A stretch of 64,000 nucleotides of DNA from the NCBI RefSeq assembly GCF_002217945.1, contig NZ_BCMG01000004.1, positions 124,001-188,000 of the forward strand. Reading direction: 5' to 3'. Both the position numbers and the translations under genes were made by a program. Origin of the DNA: Secundilactobacillus silagei JCM 19001 (GTDB lineage Bacteria > Bacillota > Bacilli > Lactobacillales > Lactobacillaceae). The notes beneath the pieces were generated by a model that saw only the letters and a program-made list of their open reading frames with translations, ran no database searches and had not been told where the DNA came from. Positions 27,178 to 34,424 of the stretch are shown here, piece by piece. Positions within the stretch are counted from its first letter, which is position 1. Each line of letters starts with the position of its first letter.

Positions 27178-27990
27178 TTAATAAAAAACTTGATTATCCA
27201 TGATTAACCGGCTGATGTGTTTCTCCGTTCGCTGGTTTTTCGGTGGCAGCGTCATATAGTCGCCGTACATCCGCGTTAAGATATCGTCGTAAGCGGTTGG
27301 GACATTGACCTGTAGATATTCAAATGGCACCTGGGTCAAATTACTGATCTCAGTACCAGAGAGGATCTCCCGGTCATAGCTGTACTGAGACGCTAAGTTT
27401 TTATAGTACTTAGAATTGGTCTGTTCGTATTGGCGCATGATGTTTTCGCGCTGCCGTTTTAGCTCGCTTAGACTTTCAAGCTTATCGGGCCCTGGGTCTG
27501 GCTTAAGCCGTCGTAACGGTGTATCGATCAACCCGTAACCAGCCTTTAAAATAATTCGGCTCTCAAGCAGTTTGAAGCGGGTGATCTGACTGCGCCTTTG
27601 CGACGGGTCATCAGGAATCCGGTCGAAAGGAAAAATATCAATAAAAACGCCTTTACGTGCGTTATTGGCATTCCCTTTTTCGTCAATGTATGTGTAACGG
27701 TCCAGCAATTTCATATAACTAAAGCCATAGTTTTCATCCGAATAGGCCGTTTGCAAAAAGTAGTGATCACCTTGTAATTTTGCCGGTGCATACTTAGCGA
27801 ACTGCTCATAATCGTGTCGGGTCATTCCAACGTCCATGTCGTCATCCCAGGGAATAAAGCCCTGATGGCGGATGGCCCCTAATAGGGATCCGCCAATCAA
27901 GAAGTAATCTAGGGATAACGCCTTACATAGCGAAATGATTTTGGCTAAATTGCCCAATTCAACTTGGTGGATTTTTTCAACTAAATTGAT
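27178..27990 (-). CDS. LicD-family phosphotransferase, probable non-standard start
   Basis: LicD proteins transfer phosphocholine or similar groups onto teichoic acids and glycans. The nucleotidyltransferase motif GGSLLGAIRHQGFIPWDDDM with its metal-binding Asp residues is intact. The homologous N-terminal helix (KIHQVELGNLAKIISLC) extends upstream of the first usual start codon (TTG at 27957). The only codon correctly placed after a strong site (GGGGG, eight bases) is ATC at 27990; no ATG, GTG or TTG lies in that stretch and an in-frame TGA closes it. It is the first gene of the polyphosphate operon. Confidence 0.8.
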   Translation of the reverse strand: MNLVEKIHQVELGNLAKIISLCKALSLDYFLIGGSLLGAIRHQGFIPWDDDMDVGMTRHDYEQFAKYAPAKLQGDHYFLQTAYSDENYGFSYMKLLDRYTYIDEKGNANNARKGVFIDIFPFDRIPDDPSQRRSQITRFKLLESRIILKAGYGLIDTPLRRLKPDPGPDKLESLSELKRQRENIMRQYEQTNSKYYKNLASQYSYDREILSGTEISNLTQVPFEYLQVNVPTAYDDILTRMYGDYMTLPPKNQRTEKHISRLIMDNQVFY

Positions 27991-28174
27991 GTGTTTCGCC
28001 CCCTTGTTTTGAGTTCACGTTAATTTTACACTCTTTTGGAATCTGATTAAACTTAGATGGCTATTAAATTTAGGTATAACTAATGAATTTTTTAATACTA
28101 TATTGAGCATGAATGTTAGATTAAAGTATTGATGGACCTTGAGTTGTTGCTTACCTGTGGTAATTTATTGGGGT

Positions 28175-28211
28175 TAATGATAAGCTAATGATAAGAAGCT
28201 TATTATGATTA
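28175..28211 (+). promoter_or_regulatory. Candidate MarR operator
   Basis: TAATGATAAG occurs twice in tandem (28175-28184, 28186-28195), followed by the near-inverted copy CTTATTATGATTA (28199-28211). The cluster ends 11 bp before the marR-like start, and the licD operon diverges upstream. Autoregulation is the natural reading. Confidence 0.5.
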
Positions 28212-28222
28212 GGGTGAGAAAA

Positions 28223-28675
28223 ATGGAACGAGCACAGCTATTAGATGAATATATTGATGTGTACATGAAGTCGCTTAAATATCTGGATTCTTTTGTGTCT
28301 GAACCAGCAATGAAGTATAAATTGTCGTTCGAACAGTATTTGATCATGCATGATATTGCACAGCAGTCGAATGTGACTTTAGCGCGGATTGCTGATAAAA
28401 GAGGGGTTACCCGCAGTGCCATTTCACGGCAGATCAAAGTTTTGTTGAAGCTAGACTATATTTATCAGCAACGGGATGAAACGGATCACCGGCGGCAGTT
28501 TTTGCGTTTAACACCACGTGGTCAGCAGATTGAAGCGATATTAGCTAAAGTGGCTGTGAAACGGTTTGGTGGCTGGCTAGATATTTTTGGTGAAGACCGG
28601 GCTATGGATCTACTAGAGTTTATTCGTGAGTTCAGTAATGCTGCTAACTTGGAGAATAAATCTCAAACGCTATAA
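28223..28675 (+). CDS. MarR-family transcriptional regulator
   Basis: A 150-aa winged-helix regulator: a dimerising N-terminal helix, recognition helix region ITLARIADKRGVTRSAISRQ-like (residues about 55-75), and wing YQQRDETDHRRQFLRLTPRG. The ATG at 28223 follows AGGGTGAG. It lies divergent from licD-ppk and convergent with osmC, so either could be a target. A repeat cluster just upstream may be its operator. Confidence 0.92.
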   Translation: MERAQLLDEYIDVYMKSLKYLDSFVSEPAMKYKLSFEQYLIMHDIAQQSNVTLARIADKRGVTRSAISRQIKVLLKLDYIYQQRDETDHRRQFLRLTPRGQQIEAILAKVAVKRFGGWLDIFGEDRAMDLLEFIREFSNAANLENKSQTL

Positions 28676-28691
28676 GAAAAAAGCCCATGTA

Positions 28692-28740
28692 AAAGCACCA
28701 TTTGGACGTCCGGTTAACGGCGGTTCAAATGGTGCTTATT
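28692..28740. terminator. Bidirectional terminator between marR and osmC
   Basis: AAGCACCATTTG-A and T-CAAATGGTGCTT arms flank a GC-rich loop. A-runs on one side and T-rich sequence on the other fit use from both strands. Confidence 0.8.
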
Positions 28741-28743
28741 TGG

Positions 28744-29172
28744 TTACTGGTCAAAACCAGCGACTACTTCAACGGTATAGTTATCACTATTACTTAAGAG
28801 TTTAGAAACTGGGCAGCGACGTTCAGCTTGCTGAACCAAGTCGACTGCCAGAGTATGGGAGATATGCGGAATATGGATGCGGGCAGTTACCAAAAATTCT
28901 AAGCCAGCAGTTCCCTTGACCATGCTGACGTGAACGTGGACTTCTGCTAAGTGGGGAAGCCCGTTTTCTTTTTCAATGGCTTCGAGTGTGGCTGACAGGC
29001 AAGTGCTCAGCGATAAACCGAGTAATTGTTCTGGATTGGTACCAGGAGCGTCTTTTAGCGGATGACTAACAGCGACAGCTAAGCCATTAGGAATGTAGGC
29101 CACCCCGTTGACACCATCGTTATTGATGGCTTCGGTTTCATATTGATGAAGATAATGTTTGGCTTCTGCCAT
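28744..29172 (-). CDS. OsmC/Ohr-family peroxiredoxin
   Basis: A 142-aa OsmC-fold protein likely reducing organic hydroperoxides. Both redox cysteines are present, in LSTCLSATLEAIEKE and RRCPVSKLLSNS. The ATG at 29172 follows GGGGGCG. The promoter on the minus strand resembles TTGCAC, 17 bp, TAGAAT. A NagR-like half-site lies just upstream of it (29233-29248). It is convergent with a MarR regulator, a common partner of Ohr proteins. Confidence 0.92.
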   Translation of the reverse strand: MAEAKHYLHQYETEAINNDGVNGVAYIPNGLAVAVSHPLKDAPGTNPEQLLGLSLSTCLSATLEAIEKENGLPHLAEVHVHVSMVKGTAGLEFLVTARIHIPHISHTLAVDLVQQAERRCPVSKLLSNSDNYTVEVVAGFDQ

Positions 29173-29232
29173 TTGAACGCCCCCTTGTTCATTATTCTAT
29201 AGGATTGGTGACAAAAGTGCAACGTTGTTTAC

Positions 29233-29248
29233 CTAACTATACCAATTA
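29233..29248. promoter_or_regulatory. NagR-like operator half-site
   Basis: CTAACTATACCAATTA matches the right half of the operators found at glmS and nagB. It lies upstream of the osmC promoter and 228 bp before the 58-aa gene. Sequence similarity only. Confidence 0.35.
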
Positions 29249-29374
29249 TGATATTTTTAATTAAAAGCTTCTGAGCGACGTTTTAAAGAATCATTGATTG
29301 ACTAGTCATGTACTCAATAACGTGCCAGCAAAACTTTTTTAAAATTAATTCTAACTTAATAAAATCATGATGTT

Positions 29375-29408
29375 ATAACTAGACCAATCAGTGACGGTGA
29401 GCTATAAT
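29375..29408 (+). promoter_or_regulatory. Promoter with NagR-like site over the -35
   Basis: TAGACC (29380-29385), 17 bp, TATAAT (29403-29408) is a plausible promoter. The -35 is embedded in ATAACTAGACCAATCA (29375-29390), another copy of the operator right half. It drives the 58-aa gene at 29461. Confidence 0.45.
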
Positions 29409-29460
29409 AATTGTGATGTTGGAGAGGTTTTGTAAGTCCTGAAGCTTTGGAGGTATCACG

Positions 29461-29637
29461 ATGAATGTGATAAATTTTTCAGGCCACCCCGTGGTGCAAA
29501 GAGCCTTGGTAAAGCAATTCGATCAACAGGCTAAGCTAGTTGATGCTGAGACGATGACACGCTTTCGGTCGTTGGTACGAGCCGATACTGAACTGTTTGG
29601 GGAACAGAGCAGTACGCGGGAACAAACGGATATTTAA
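29461..29637 (+). CDS. Small hypothetical protein (58 aa)
   Basis: ATG at 29461 with GGAGG six bases or so upstream; the stop is TAA at 29637. The product is soluble (MNVINFSGHPVVQRALVKQF... ending REQTDI), with a central helix and no recognised family. A consensus -10 (TATAAT 29403) lies upstream with a NagR-like half-site on the -35, and a strong terminator follows, so this is a complete transcription unit. Confidence 0.65.
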   Translation: MNVINFSGHPVVQRALVKQFDQQAKLVDAETMTRFRSLVRADTELFGEQSSTREQTDI

Positions 29638-29659
29638 TGATGTTGATTGGGACAGTTAA

Positions 29660-29698
29660 AATAAGCGAGATGGCGACTTGTCATCTCGCTTATTATTG
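29660..29698 (+). terminator. Intrinsic terminator after 58-aa gene
   Basis: AATAAGCGAGATG pairs with CATCTCGCTTATT around an eight-base loop; the downstream tract is T-rich. Confidence 0.85.
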
Positions 29699-29798
29699 TT
29701 TAAAAGTAGCTAACTGGGCGTTTTTACGTCTTGTATCGGTTGCCATCATGTCGTTAATCGTGGTTTAATGACAATAAGCTGAGAGAGGGGCGATTTGT

Positions 29799-30065
29799 TT
29801 GTACAAAGTTATGGTAGTCTTGCACGATGGTGATGACTACATCCGCATGAATAAGGTCTACTTTGAGACGATGCCGGTTGCTGGTCAATACATCATTCAT
29901 TCAGATGGTCTGGCCTACGTGGTTGAAGAGGTCACGACTTTTGCTGGTTACGTGAGCAGCAAGGGTGCGACAACGATTCTGGTTGTCCACCAGGCACCTA
30001 GAGAGGCCGCGGTCAATAAGCTGTACGGCATTGATATTGAACGTGATCTTGATGATCCTGAATAA
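29799..30065 (+). CDS. Small hypothetical protein (88 aa)
   Basis: A soluble 88-aa protein, MYKVMVVLHDGDDYIRMNKV to GIDIERDLDDPE, with a beta-rich pattern and acidic C-terminus. It is not recognised. The start is TTG at 29799 after GAGAGAGGGG. It is monocistronic. Codon use resembles its neighbours. Confidence 0.65.
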   Translation: MYKVMVVLHDGDDYIRMNKVYFETMPVAGQYIIHSDGLAYVVEEVTTFAGYVSSKGATTILVVHQAPREAAVNKLYGIDIERDLDDPE

Positions 30066-30099
30066 AGTCATACTTCAATTTGTAAGATCGCATTTAAAC

Positions 30100-30148
30100 T
30101 AAAATAGCCAGATAACTCACGCTTTGATGTGCGGGGTTATCTGGCTAT
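30100..30148 (-). terminator. Minus-strand intrinsic terminator
   Basis: ATAGCCAGATAAC and GTTATCTGGCTAT arms; on the minus strand the hairpin is followed by TTTTAG. It sits just after the 53-aa minus-strand gene, supporting that gene. Confidence 0.75.
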
Positions 30149-30161
30149 ATGTGGCTACAGG

Positions 30162-30323
30162 TTAAATTAACCTGTTGGTTTGCAGTGCAACAGCATAGTG
30201 GTGCGCTTGCAGATAGCTGCGTTCGGCAAGATCAAATGGCTGCAGATCTTTTTGGGCAATTGGCCGCAGATGGTCAAAGTCAAAGTGCGGTGTTTTAAAG
30301 TCATTGATTGATGCGATTTTCAC
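30162..30323 (-). CDS. Small hypothetical protein (53 aa), minus strand
   Basis: GTG at 30323 with AAGGAAG upstream opens a frame ending at TAA 30162. The product begins MKIASINDFKTPHFDFDHLR and ends ALQTNRLI; it is soluble, partly helical, and not recognised. A terminator reading on the minus strand follows immediately. The frame, site and terminator together support expression. Confidence 0.6.
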   Translation of the reverse strand: MKIASINDFKTPHFDFDHLRPIAQKDLQPFDLAERSYLQAHHYAVALQTNRLI

Positions 30324-30456
30324 GTCAAACACTTCCTTGTTTTAAGTTGCCATCATTATACCAGAAAGGCAGTTAAAAGCTATAAAAAAGGATTCATTAT
30401 TTTGATATTAATACGTTTAATATACATATTGATTTACCTATATTGTTAAAATTAAG

Positions 30457-30615
30457 CTATATACTGTTAATATGGACTCTTGAATATACATTAATTTGAA
30501 TATTGCTTGGGAGCGCCGACCGGGATTTGCTGGGCTGATGGAACTGGTTCATGCCAAATAAAAATAGCAGGATGGTGAGCAGCAGAACAAAGAGTTCAAC
30601 TAAAATCTGTTTCAT
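30457..30615 (-). CDS. Small single-span membrane protein (52 aa)
   Basis: ATG at 30615 with GAAAGGA eight bases upstream; stop TAG at 30457. A hydrophobic helix (ILVELFVLLLTILLFLFGM, residues 4-22) is followed by a polar basic tail (QPSKSRSALPSNIQINV). The function is unknown; it could be a small membrane regulator or phage-type peptide. The opposite-strand frame 30551-30733 is its shadow. Confidence 0.55.
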   Translation of the reverse strand: MKQILVELFVLLLTILLFLFGMNQFHQPSKSRSALPSNIQINVYSRVHINSI

Positions 30616-30734
30616 AGGAAGGTTCCTTTCAAATGCGTCTTATTTGAGCAACAAGCAATCAATGAACCTGGGAAGTTGCCATTTATTAAACAGCTCAATC
30701 ATACCACGACCTGATATGGTTTCTGAGCTGTAAA

Positions 30735-30780
30735 AATAAAACAGCCTGTCCGCTAAAATAACTAGTGGACAGGCTGTTAG
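30735..30780 (-). terminator. Terminator of the carboxypeptidase gene
   Basis: AACAGCCTGTCC and GGACAGGCTGTT arms; T-rich on the minus strand (TTTTATTTT). It lies 14 bp beyond the carboxypeptidase stop. Confidence 0.88.
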
Positions 30781-30793
30781 TTGACTAATAAAT

Positions 30794-31984
30794 TTAAATC
30801 AGGTTTCGAGCATAAACATATTGCATCAATGACCGCGTTTCAGTAAATTCGTCTTCATCGTGTAAGACAACCGTGATCAGACGATCATGACCGGACTTTT
30901 GACCAGTCCCAACAAAGCAGTAGCCGGCCAGGTTAGTAAACCCGGTTTTGAGGCCATCCACTTTTAAGGATGAATCGTAGTACCGACGTCCCGGTAACAA
31001 GTTGTTATAGTTGTAAAGCAGCTGACCGTCAACGCGCATGCTGCCACGGCTGCTGTCAGATAAAACGGCTGGGTAGTCAGTGATCAGGTGCTTGGCGATC
31101 AGGGCCACGTCTTTGGCTGAAACCATGTTCGCATCGCGTCCGCTGACTGAGTAGCCGTAACCGCGCAGAGCAGATTGTTCCATACCGTTAGCGGAAACAA
31201 AGGAAGCGTGGCCTAAGTTCCATTTCTTAGCTTGGGCGTTCATCATACCGATAAAATGGTGGTTAGCTGATGGTGTTGAACCACCGGCGACCCACTGGCC
31301 AAGCGCAATGGCAGCGTTATTTGAAGATTCGATCAAAGCGGCTTGGTAGAGCTGCTTAACAGTGTAAGTGTTGTGGTTAAACTTGAAACCGCCATAGGTG
31401 CTGGAAGCACCCATGCGTTTCAGACCAGAATAGGAAGTGGTGACCTTAGAATCCCAAGTCGAACCGGTATTAGCGACCTTTTGTTCAACTAAGTAAAGCG
31501 TCATTAACTTCGAAATACTGGCAATTGGCCGTGGTGTATTGGCGTTTTTAGAATATAAAACTTTATCAGTCTTAGCGTTCATTGCAACGGCTGATTTAGC
31601 GTACTTAAGGTAAACCGGGGCTTGGCCCTTACTTAAATAACTGTGCCAAACATAACCGGAAATGTTACCGGCACCATTCTTAACCGCATAGTAAACGGCT
31701 TTAGTAGCACCATGCTTTAAGGTGACTTTTTTAGTGGCGTACCAAGTGGTGTTAGGATGGCTGCTCAAATTAGAGATTTTTCTGGTGTGGCTAATGTTAT
31801 AAACAGCCCCCTTACTCGATGAGCGGTGGTAGGCAGTTTTAGCCATGTTGGAACTGCTAACGACACTGTAACTGGCGGCAGAGGCTGCAGCCGGTTTGAG
31901 TGCCATTAGGCTAAATAGGCTTAATAGCGCGGCAATCGTTATTAAGACGATCCGCGTAAAACGATGATCTGTTGTTGATGTCAT
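30794..31984 (-). CDS. D-alanyl-D-alanine carboxypeptidase (S11/PBP5 type) with N-terminal SH3-like domain
   Basis: This 396-aa exported protein has a signal/anchor helix at about residues 10-35, then an SH3-like region (about 38-125), then the low-molecular-weight PBP domain. Active-site motifs are SISK (156-159), SSN near 228 and KTG in VDGLKTGFTN near 350. It trims the terminal D-Ala of peptidoglycan stem peptides. The N-terminal SH3-like module is unusual compared with standard DacA and resembles the modules of the GH73 genes. The start follows GGGAGG. Confidence 0.92.
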   Translation of the reverse strand: MTSTTDHRFTRIVLITIAALLSLFSLMALKPAAASAASYSVVSSSNMAKTAYHRSSSKGAVYNISHTRKISNLSSHPNTTWYATKKVTLKHGATKAVYYAVKNGAGNISGYVWHSYLSKGQAPVYLKYAKSAVAMNAKTDKVLYSKNANTPRPIASISKLMTLYLVEQKVANTGSTWDSKVTTSYSGLKRMGASSTYGGFKFNHNTYTVKQLYQAALIESSNNAAIALGQWVAGGSTPSANHHFIGMMNAQAKKWNLGHASFVSANGMEQSALRGYGYSVSGRDANMVSAKDVALIAKHLITDYPAVLSDSSRGSMRVDGQLLYNYNNLLPGRRYYDSSLKVDGLKTGFTNLAGYCFVGTGQKSGHDRLITVVLHDEDEFTETRSLMQYVYARNLI

Positions 31985-32142
31985 AATCTTCCTCCCTTTT
32001 CTTTACTTTCAACTTAGCATGATAGGGGGGTATCTGACAACGGGGTAACCTGAATTGTAATTAAACTGTGTAGTTGTGGTCACTTGATTGTAACGGTCGT
32101 GAAATTAAACGGCGATTAATTTTTCCTACCTAAATAAGTGTG

Positions 32143-32216
32143 TTGACAAATGCAGTGAAACTCATTAGTCTGAAACATAGGCGCTAAGAAGCCCGTCAGT
32201 GTTTGACGGGCCTTGA
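32143..32216 (+). promoter_or_regulatory. Promoter and hairpin leader of the 121-aa gene
   Basis: TTGACA (32143-32148), 17 bp, TAGTCT (32166-32171). The leader contains a strong hairpin GCCCGTCA-GTGTT-TGACGGGC (32191-32211) 50 bp before the start codon. It may be an mRNA-stabilising or attenuating element; there is only a poor T-run after it. Confidence 0.5.
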
Positions 32217-32261
32217 TTAGTTTATATACAAGATTCTTATTTTCAGGTAAGAAGGGATAAC

Positions 32262-32627
32262 ATGTCAAAGCTTCCAACGTATAATTCACAGCAGTGGGAA
32301 GAAGCCCGCGATGCTGTGATGCAAGAGTATCAAGACTTTGTTTCGGAGTTGCGAACTCAAGGGGTGGACTACACCATCAAAAACGCTCGTAAGTTGCTCA
32401 TTTTTCAAGATTTAATTGCTGAATGGCAACACCATATGCCAACCGTTATTTCGGATCTGGAAGAGAATACTTTTGCTCTGTCGGTATTTGATGAGATTAA
32501 GAAACATAAAAAGTGTACTTTATTAGAACGTGCCTACAACGACATGTCATCGTGGTCGAACTTTAATCCGCTGCCGCTGACACTGTGGCTCGAATTATCA
32601 GAAGATGAGACCATTACGGAGTTTTAA
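32262..32627 (+). CDS. Hypothetical protein (121 aa)
   Basis: A soluble, mostly helical acidic protein (MSKLPTYNSQQWEEARDAVM ... LSEDETITEF). I do not recognise a family. ATG at 32262 has GAAGGGA upstream and a convincing promoter with hairpin leader. It immediately precedes ssrA. Confidence 0.7.
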   Translation: MSKLPTYNSQQWEEARDAVMQEYQDFVSELRTQGVDYTIKNARKLLIFQDLIAEWQHHMPTVISDLEENTFALSVFDEIKKHKKCTLLERAYNDMSSWSNFNPLPLTLWLELSEDETITEF

Positions 32628-32697
32628 TCGTTTAAGCTGCAGTCGTTTAGCTTTCTAAGTTGAAGTTAGTATGCTAAACTAGATACTGTAGTTTTAT

Positions 32698-33066
32698 GGG
32701 GATGTTAAGGATTCGACAGGTATAGGTTGAGTCTGGACTGCGTTTCGTAGCGAGGTTCTACGTTAAAACCCTCACCTAATTTTTAACTGCAAATAACAGT
32801 TCAAAATCTCTTGCATTAGCTGCCTAATAAGCGCTAAGTAAGGATCCGCCTGATCTCGCCCATGGGTCTGATACGGGTCTCAAATTAAGTGGGCTTACGC
32901 TTGCGGCTCCCATCTGAAGTCGTCAGAAGAGATCAATCAGGTTAGCTGTTCATGTTTGGCCCTGACAGGCGGCGAATTGATCAGCGAACTTTAAATAGTC
33001 TGAATATAAACGTAGAGGTCTGGGTGGCGATATGCTTGGACGCGGGTTCGACTCCCGCCATCTCCA
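32698..33066 (+). ncRNA. ssrA: Transfer-messenger RNA (tmRNA)
   Basis: The 5' end GGGGATGTTAAGGATTCGACAGG and 3' end GGGTTCGACTCCCGCCATCTCCA form the tRNA-like domain; acceptor arms GGGGATG and CATCTCC pair with one G-T. The tag reading frame starts with resume codon GCA at 32789 and encodes ANNSSKSLALAA before two TAA stops (32825-32830). The ending LALAA differs from the common YALAA. It works with SmpB (1153-1626). The 3' 16 bases form the attachment site of the island that follows. CCA is not encoded. Confidence 0.96.
33051..33066 (+). repeat. attL core (16 bp), 3' end of ssrA
   Basis: ACTCCCGCCATCTCCA, identical to 41607-41622. Flanking bases differ on both sides, so the exact identity is 16 bp. 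Confidence 0.9.
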
Positions 33067-33100
33067 TTGTAGAAATTCAGCAAGTGCTATAAAGCCTTGC

Positions 33101-33140
33101 AAAGCCTGATAGAGCAGCATTTCTGTCAGGCTTTTGTTTT
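33101..33140 (+). terminator. Element-borne terminator downstream of ssrA
   Basis: AAGCCTGA (33102-33109) pairs with TCAGGCTT (33126-33133) with a partly paired interior, followed by TTTTGTTTT. It lies inside the element 35 bp after the tmRNA and probably replaces the original terminator now at 41631-41675. Confidence 0.75.
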
Positions 33141-33155
33141 ACCCTAAAACGCTCA

Positions 33156-33188
33156 ATGGCATTCAAATGGCATTCAATATGGCATTCA
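33156..33188 (+). repeat. Arm-type integrase repeats, left (three copies)
   Basis: ATGGCATTCA at 33156, 33167 and 33179 in direct orientation, spaced 11 and 12 bp. The same unit occurs twice near the right end. Position next to int and att fits arm-type integrase sites. Confidence 0.7.
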
Positions 33189-33200
33189 CTTTTGAGAAAC

Positions 33201-34370
33201 TCACTGTTTAGCATTGATATATTGTGAGAACTTAGAAGCCGTTTCCTTACGAGCGTACTTAGAAACGTGCGTGTAAATATCCATCGTAGTTTTAACATCT
33301 GAATGACCTAAACGATCCTGCACTTCCTTGATCGTGGCACCAGCTTCAAAGAGCAGTGAAGCGTGCGTATGACGTAAGCCGTGAACGGTGATGTACTTGA
33401 GATGATACTTGTTGATAACGTGCATCAGCCAGATGCGTATCTTAGACGGTTGCAGGAAAGTATTCTTGCTGTTCGAGAAGATAAGCTGTTCAGCATTGCT
33501 CTTGGCGTTGTAGCCCAGCATTAACAAATACTCCCGTTGATACAGTTGCCACTTACGCAGTATTTTGCACGTTTCAGCGTCAATGTCTAGCAGACGAACA
33601 CTGTTTACTGTCTTAGGGAAGTGAACGTACAGACGGGAGTTTTTGCCCCGTGTCAGTGCCTTGTTAATGTTTAACGTGTGCTTAGTAAAATCAATATCCT
33701 GCCACGTTAGGGCTAATGCTTCACCCTTGCGGATGCCAGTAAAGGCGAGTAATCTAAAGAGCGTATTAGCTTGGTGATTGCCGTGCTGTTCATCTTCATT
33801 GGCTAGGCAGGCTAGAAAGCGATTCAATTCATTCTTATCATAGAAATTGACCCAATTATCCTTGTTGACTGTTTGCTTGATGGCAGGACGGACAACAAGT
33901 TTAGTTGGGTCTTTTTCGATTACATCCAGTTTGATAGCATACTGGAACACCGCACCGGCATAGTTCAGGATCGTTTTATACTTGGTCATATCCTTAGCCC
34001 AGCCATTAACGACTGACTGCGTGTAAGGAATAGTGATCTTATCTATGCGGCGTTTGCCGAAAGCAGGCAGAATATGGTTCTTAAAGTAGCCGGTAGTCTT
34101 AACCAGTGTACTTTCACGGACGGTATTCACGTATTCAGTCAGCCATCCGTCATAAGCCTGCTGATAGGTCATGTGTTGCGGATGCTGCAAACCTTTTTGA
34201 TCGAAGCTCACTTGTAGCCGGTTCATGGCTAGTTGGGCTTCTTTTTTATACTTAAAGCCACGGCGAGTAGTCTTAACGCTTTTACCGGTAGCTGGATCAA
34301 TGCCTAAATAGGCTTGAAATGACCAGCGCTCATTGCCGTGCCGATCTTCATACTTCTTAAATGTAGCCAT
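33201..34370 (-). CDS. int: Tyrosine recombinase/phage integrase
   Basis: This 389-aa integrase has an N-terminal AP2-like arm-binding domain (ATFKKYEDRHGNERWSFQAY), a core-binding SAM-like domain (about 65-165) and a C-terminal catalytic domain with Arg in FTGIRKGEALALTW (R214), HGLRHTHASLL and the nucleophile Tyr in TMDIYTHV. The set is complete, so it is probably active. ATG at 34370 was chosen because GAAAGGGA lies nine bases away; ATG at 34379 is too close to it. It points toward attL, and arm repeats lie just beyond its 3' end. Confidence 0.95.
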   Translation of the reverse strand: MATFKKYEDRHGNERWSFQAYLGIDPATGKSVKTTRRGFKYKKEAQLAMNRLQVSFDQKGLQHPQHMTYQQAYDGWLTEYVNTVRESTLVKTTGYFKNHILPAFGKRRIDKITIPYTQSVVNGWAKDMTKYKTILNYAGAVFQYAIKLDVIEKDPTKLVVRPAIKQTVNKDNWVNFYDKNELNRFLACLANEDEQHGNHQANTLFRLLAFTGIRKGEALALTWQDIDFTKHTLNINKALTRGKNSRLYVHFPKTVNSVRLLDIDAETCKILRKWQLYQREYLLMLGYNAKSNAEQLIFSNSKNTFLQPSKIRIWLMHVINKYHLKYITVHGLRHTHASLLFEAGATIKEVQDRLGHSDVKTTMDIYTHVSKYARKETASKFSQYINAKQ

Positions 34371-34390
34371 GTGATTCATTCCCTTTCGTA

Positions 34391-34406
34391 CCAGTGGGCG
34401 GTAGGT
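34391..34406 (+). repeat. Dispersed element repeat, copy 1
   Basis: CCAGTGGGCGGTAGGT, between int and the repressor gene. Further copies lie at 36554-36570 and, inverted with one base less, at 41474-41489. Role unknown. Confidence 0.6.
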
Positions 34407-34424
34407 ATGTAGGAAAAATTTGAA

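Noticed and set aside
30551-30733. 60-residue plus-strand frame
   Set aside because: It lies opposite the better-supported minus-strand membrane peptide gene and lacks a proper ribosome-binding site.
33051-33066. Possible tRNA gene duplication at the island ends
   Set aside because: The repeat is only 16 bp of the tmRNA T-arm/acceptor; no second tRNA-like structure is formed at 41590-41622.
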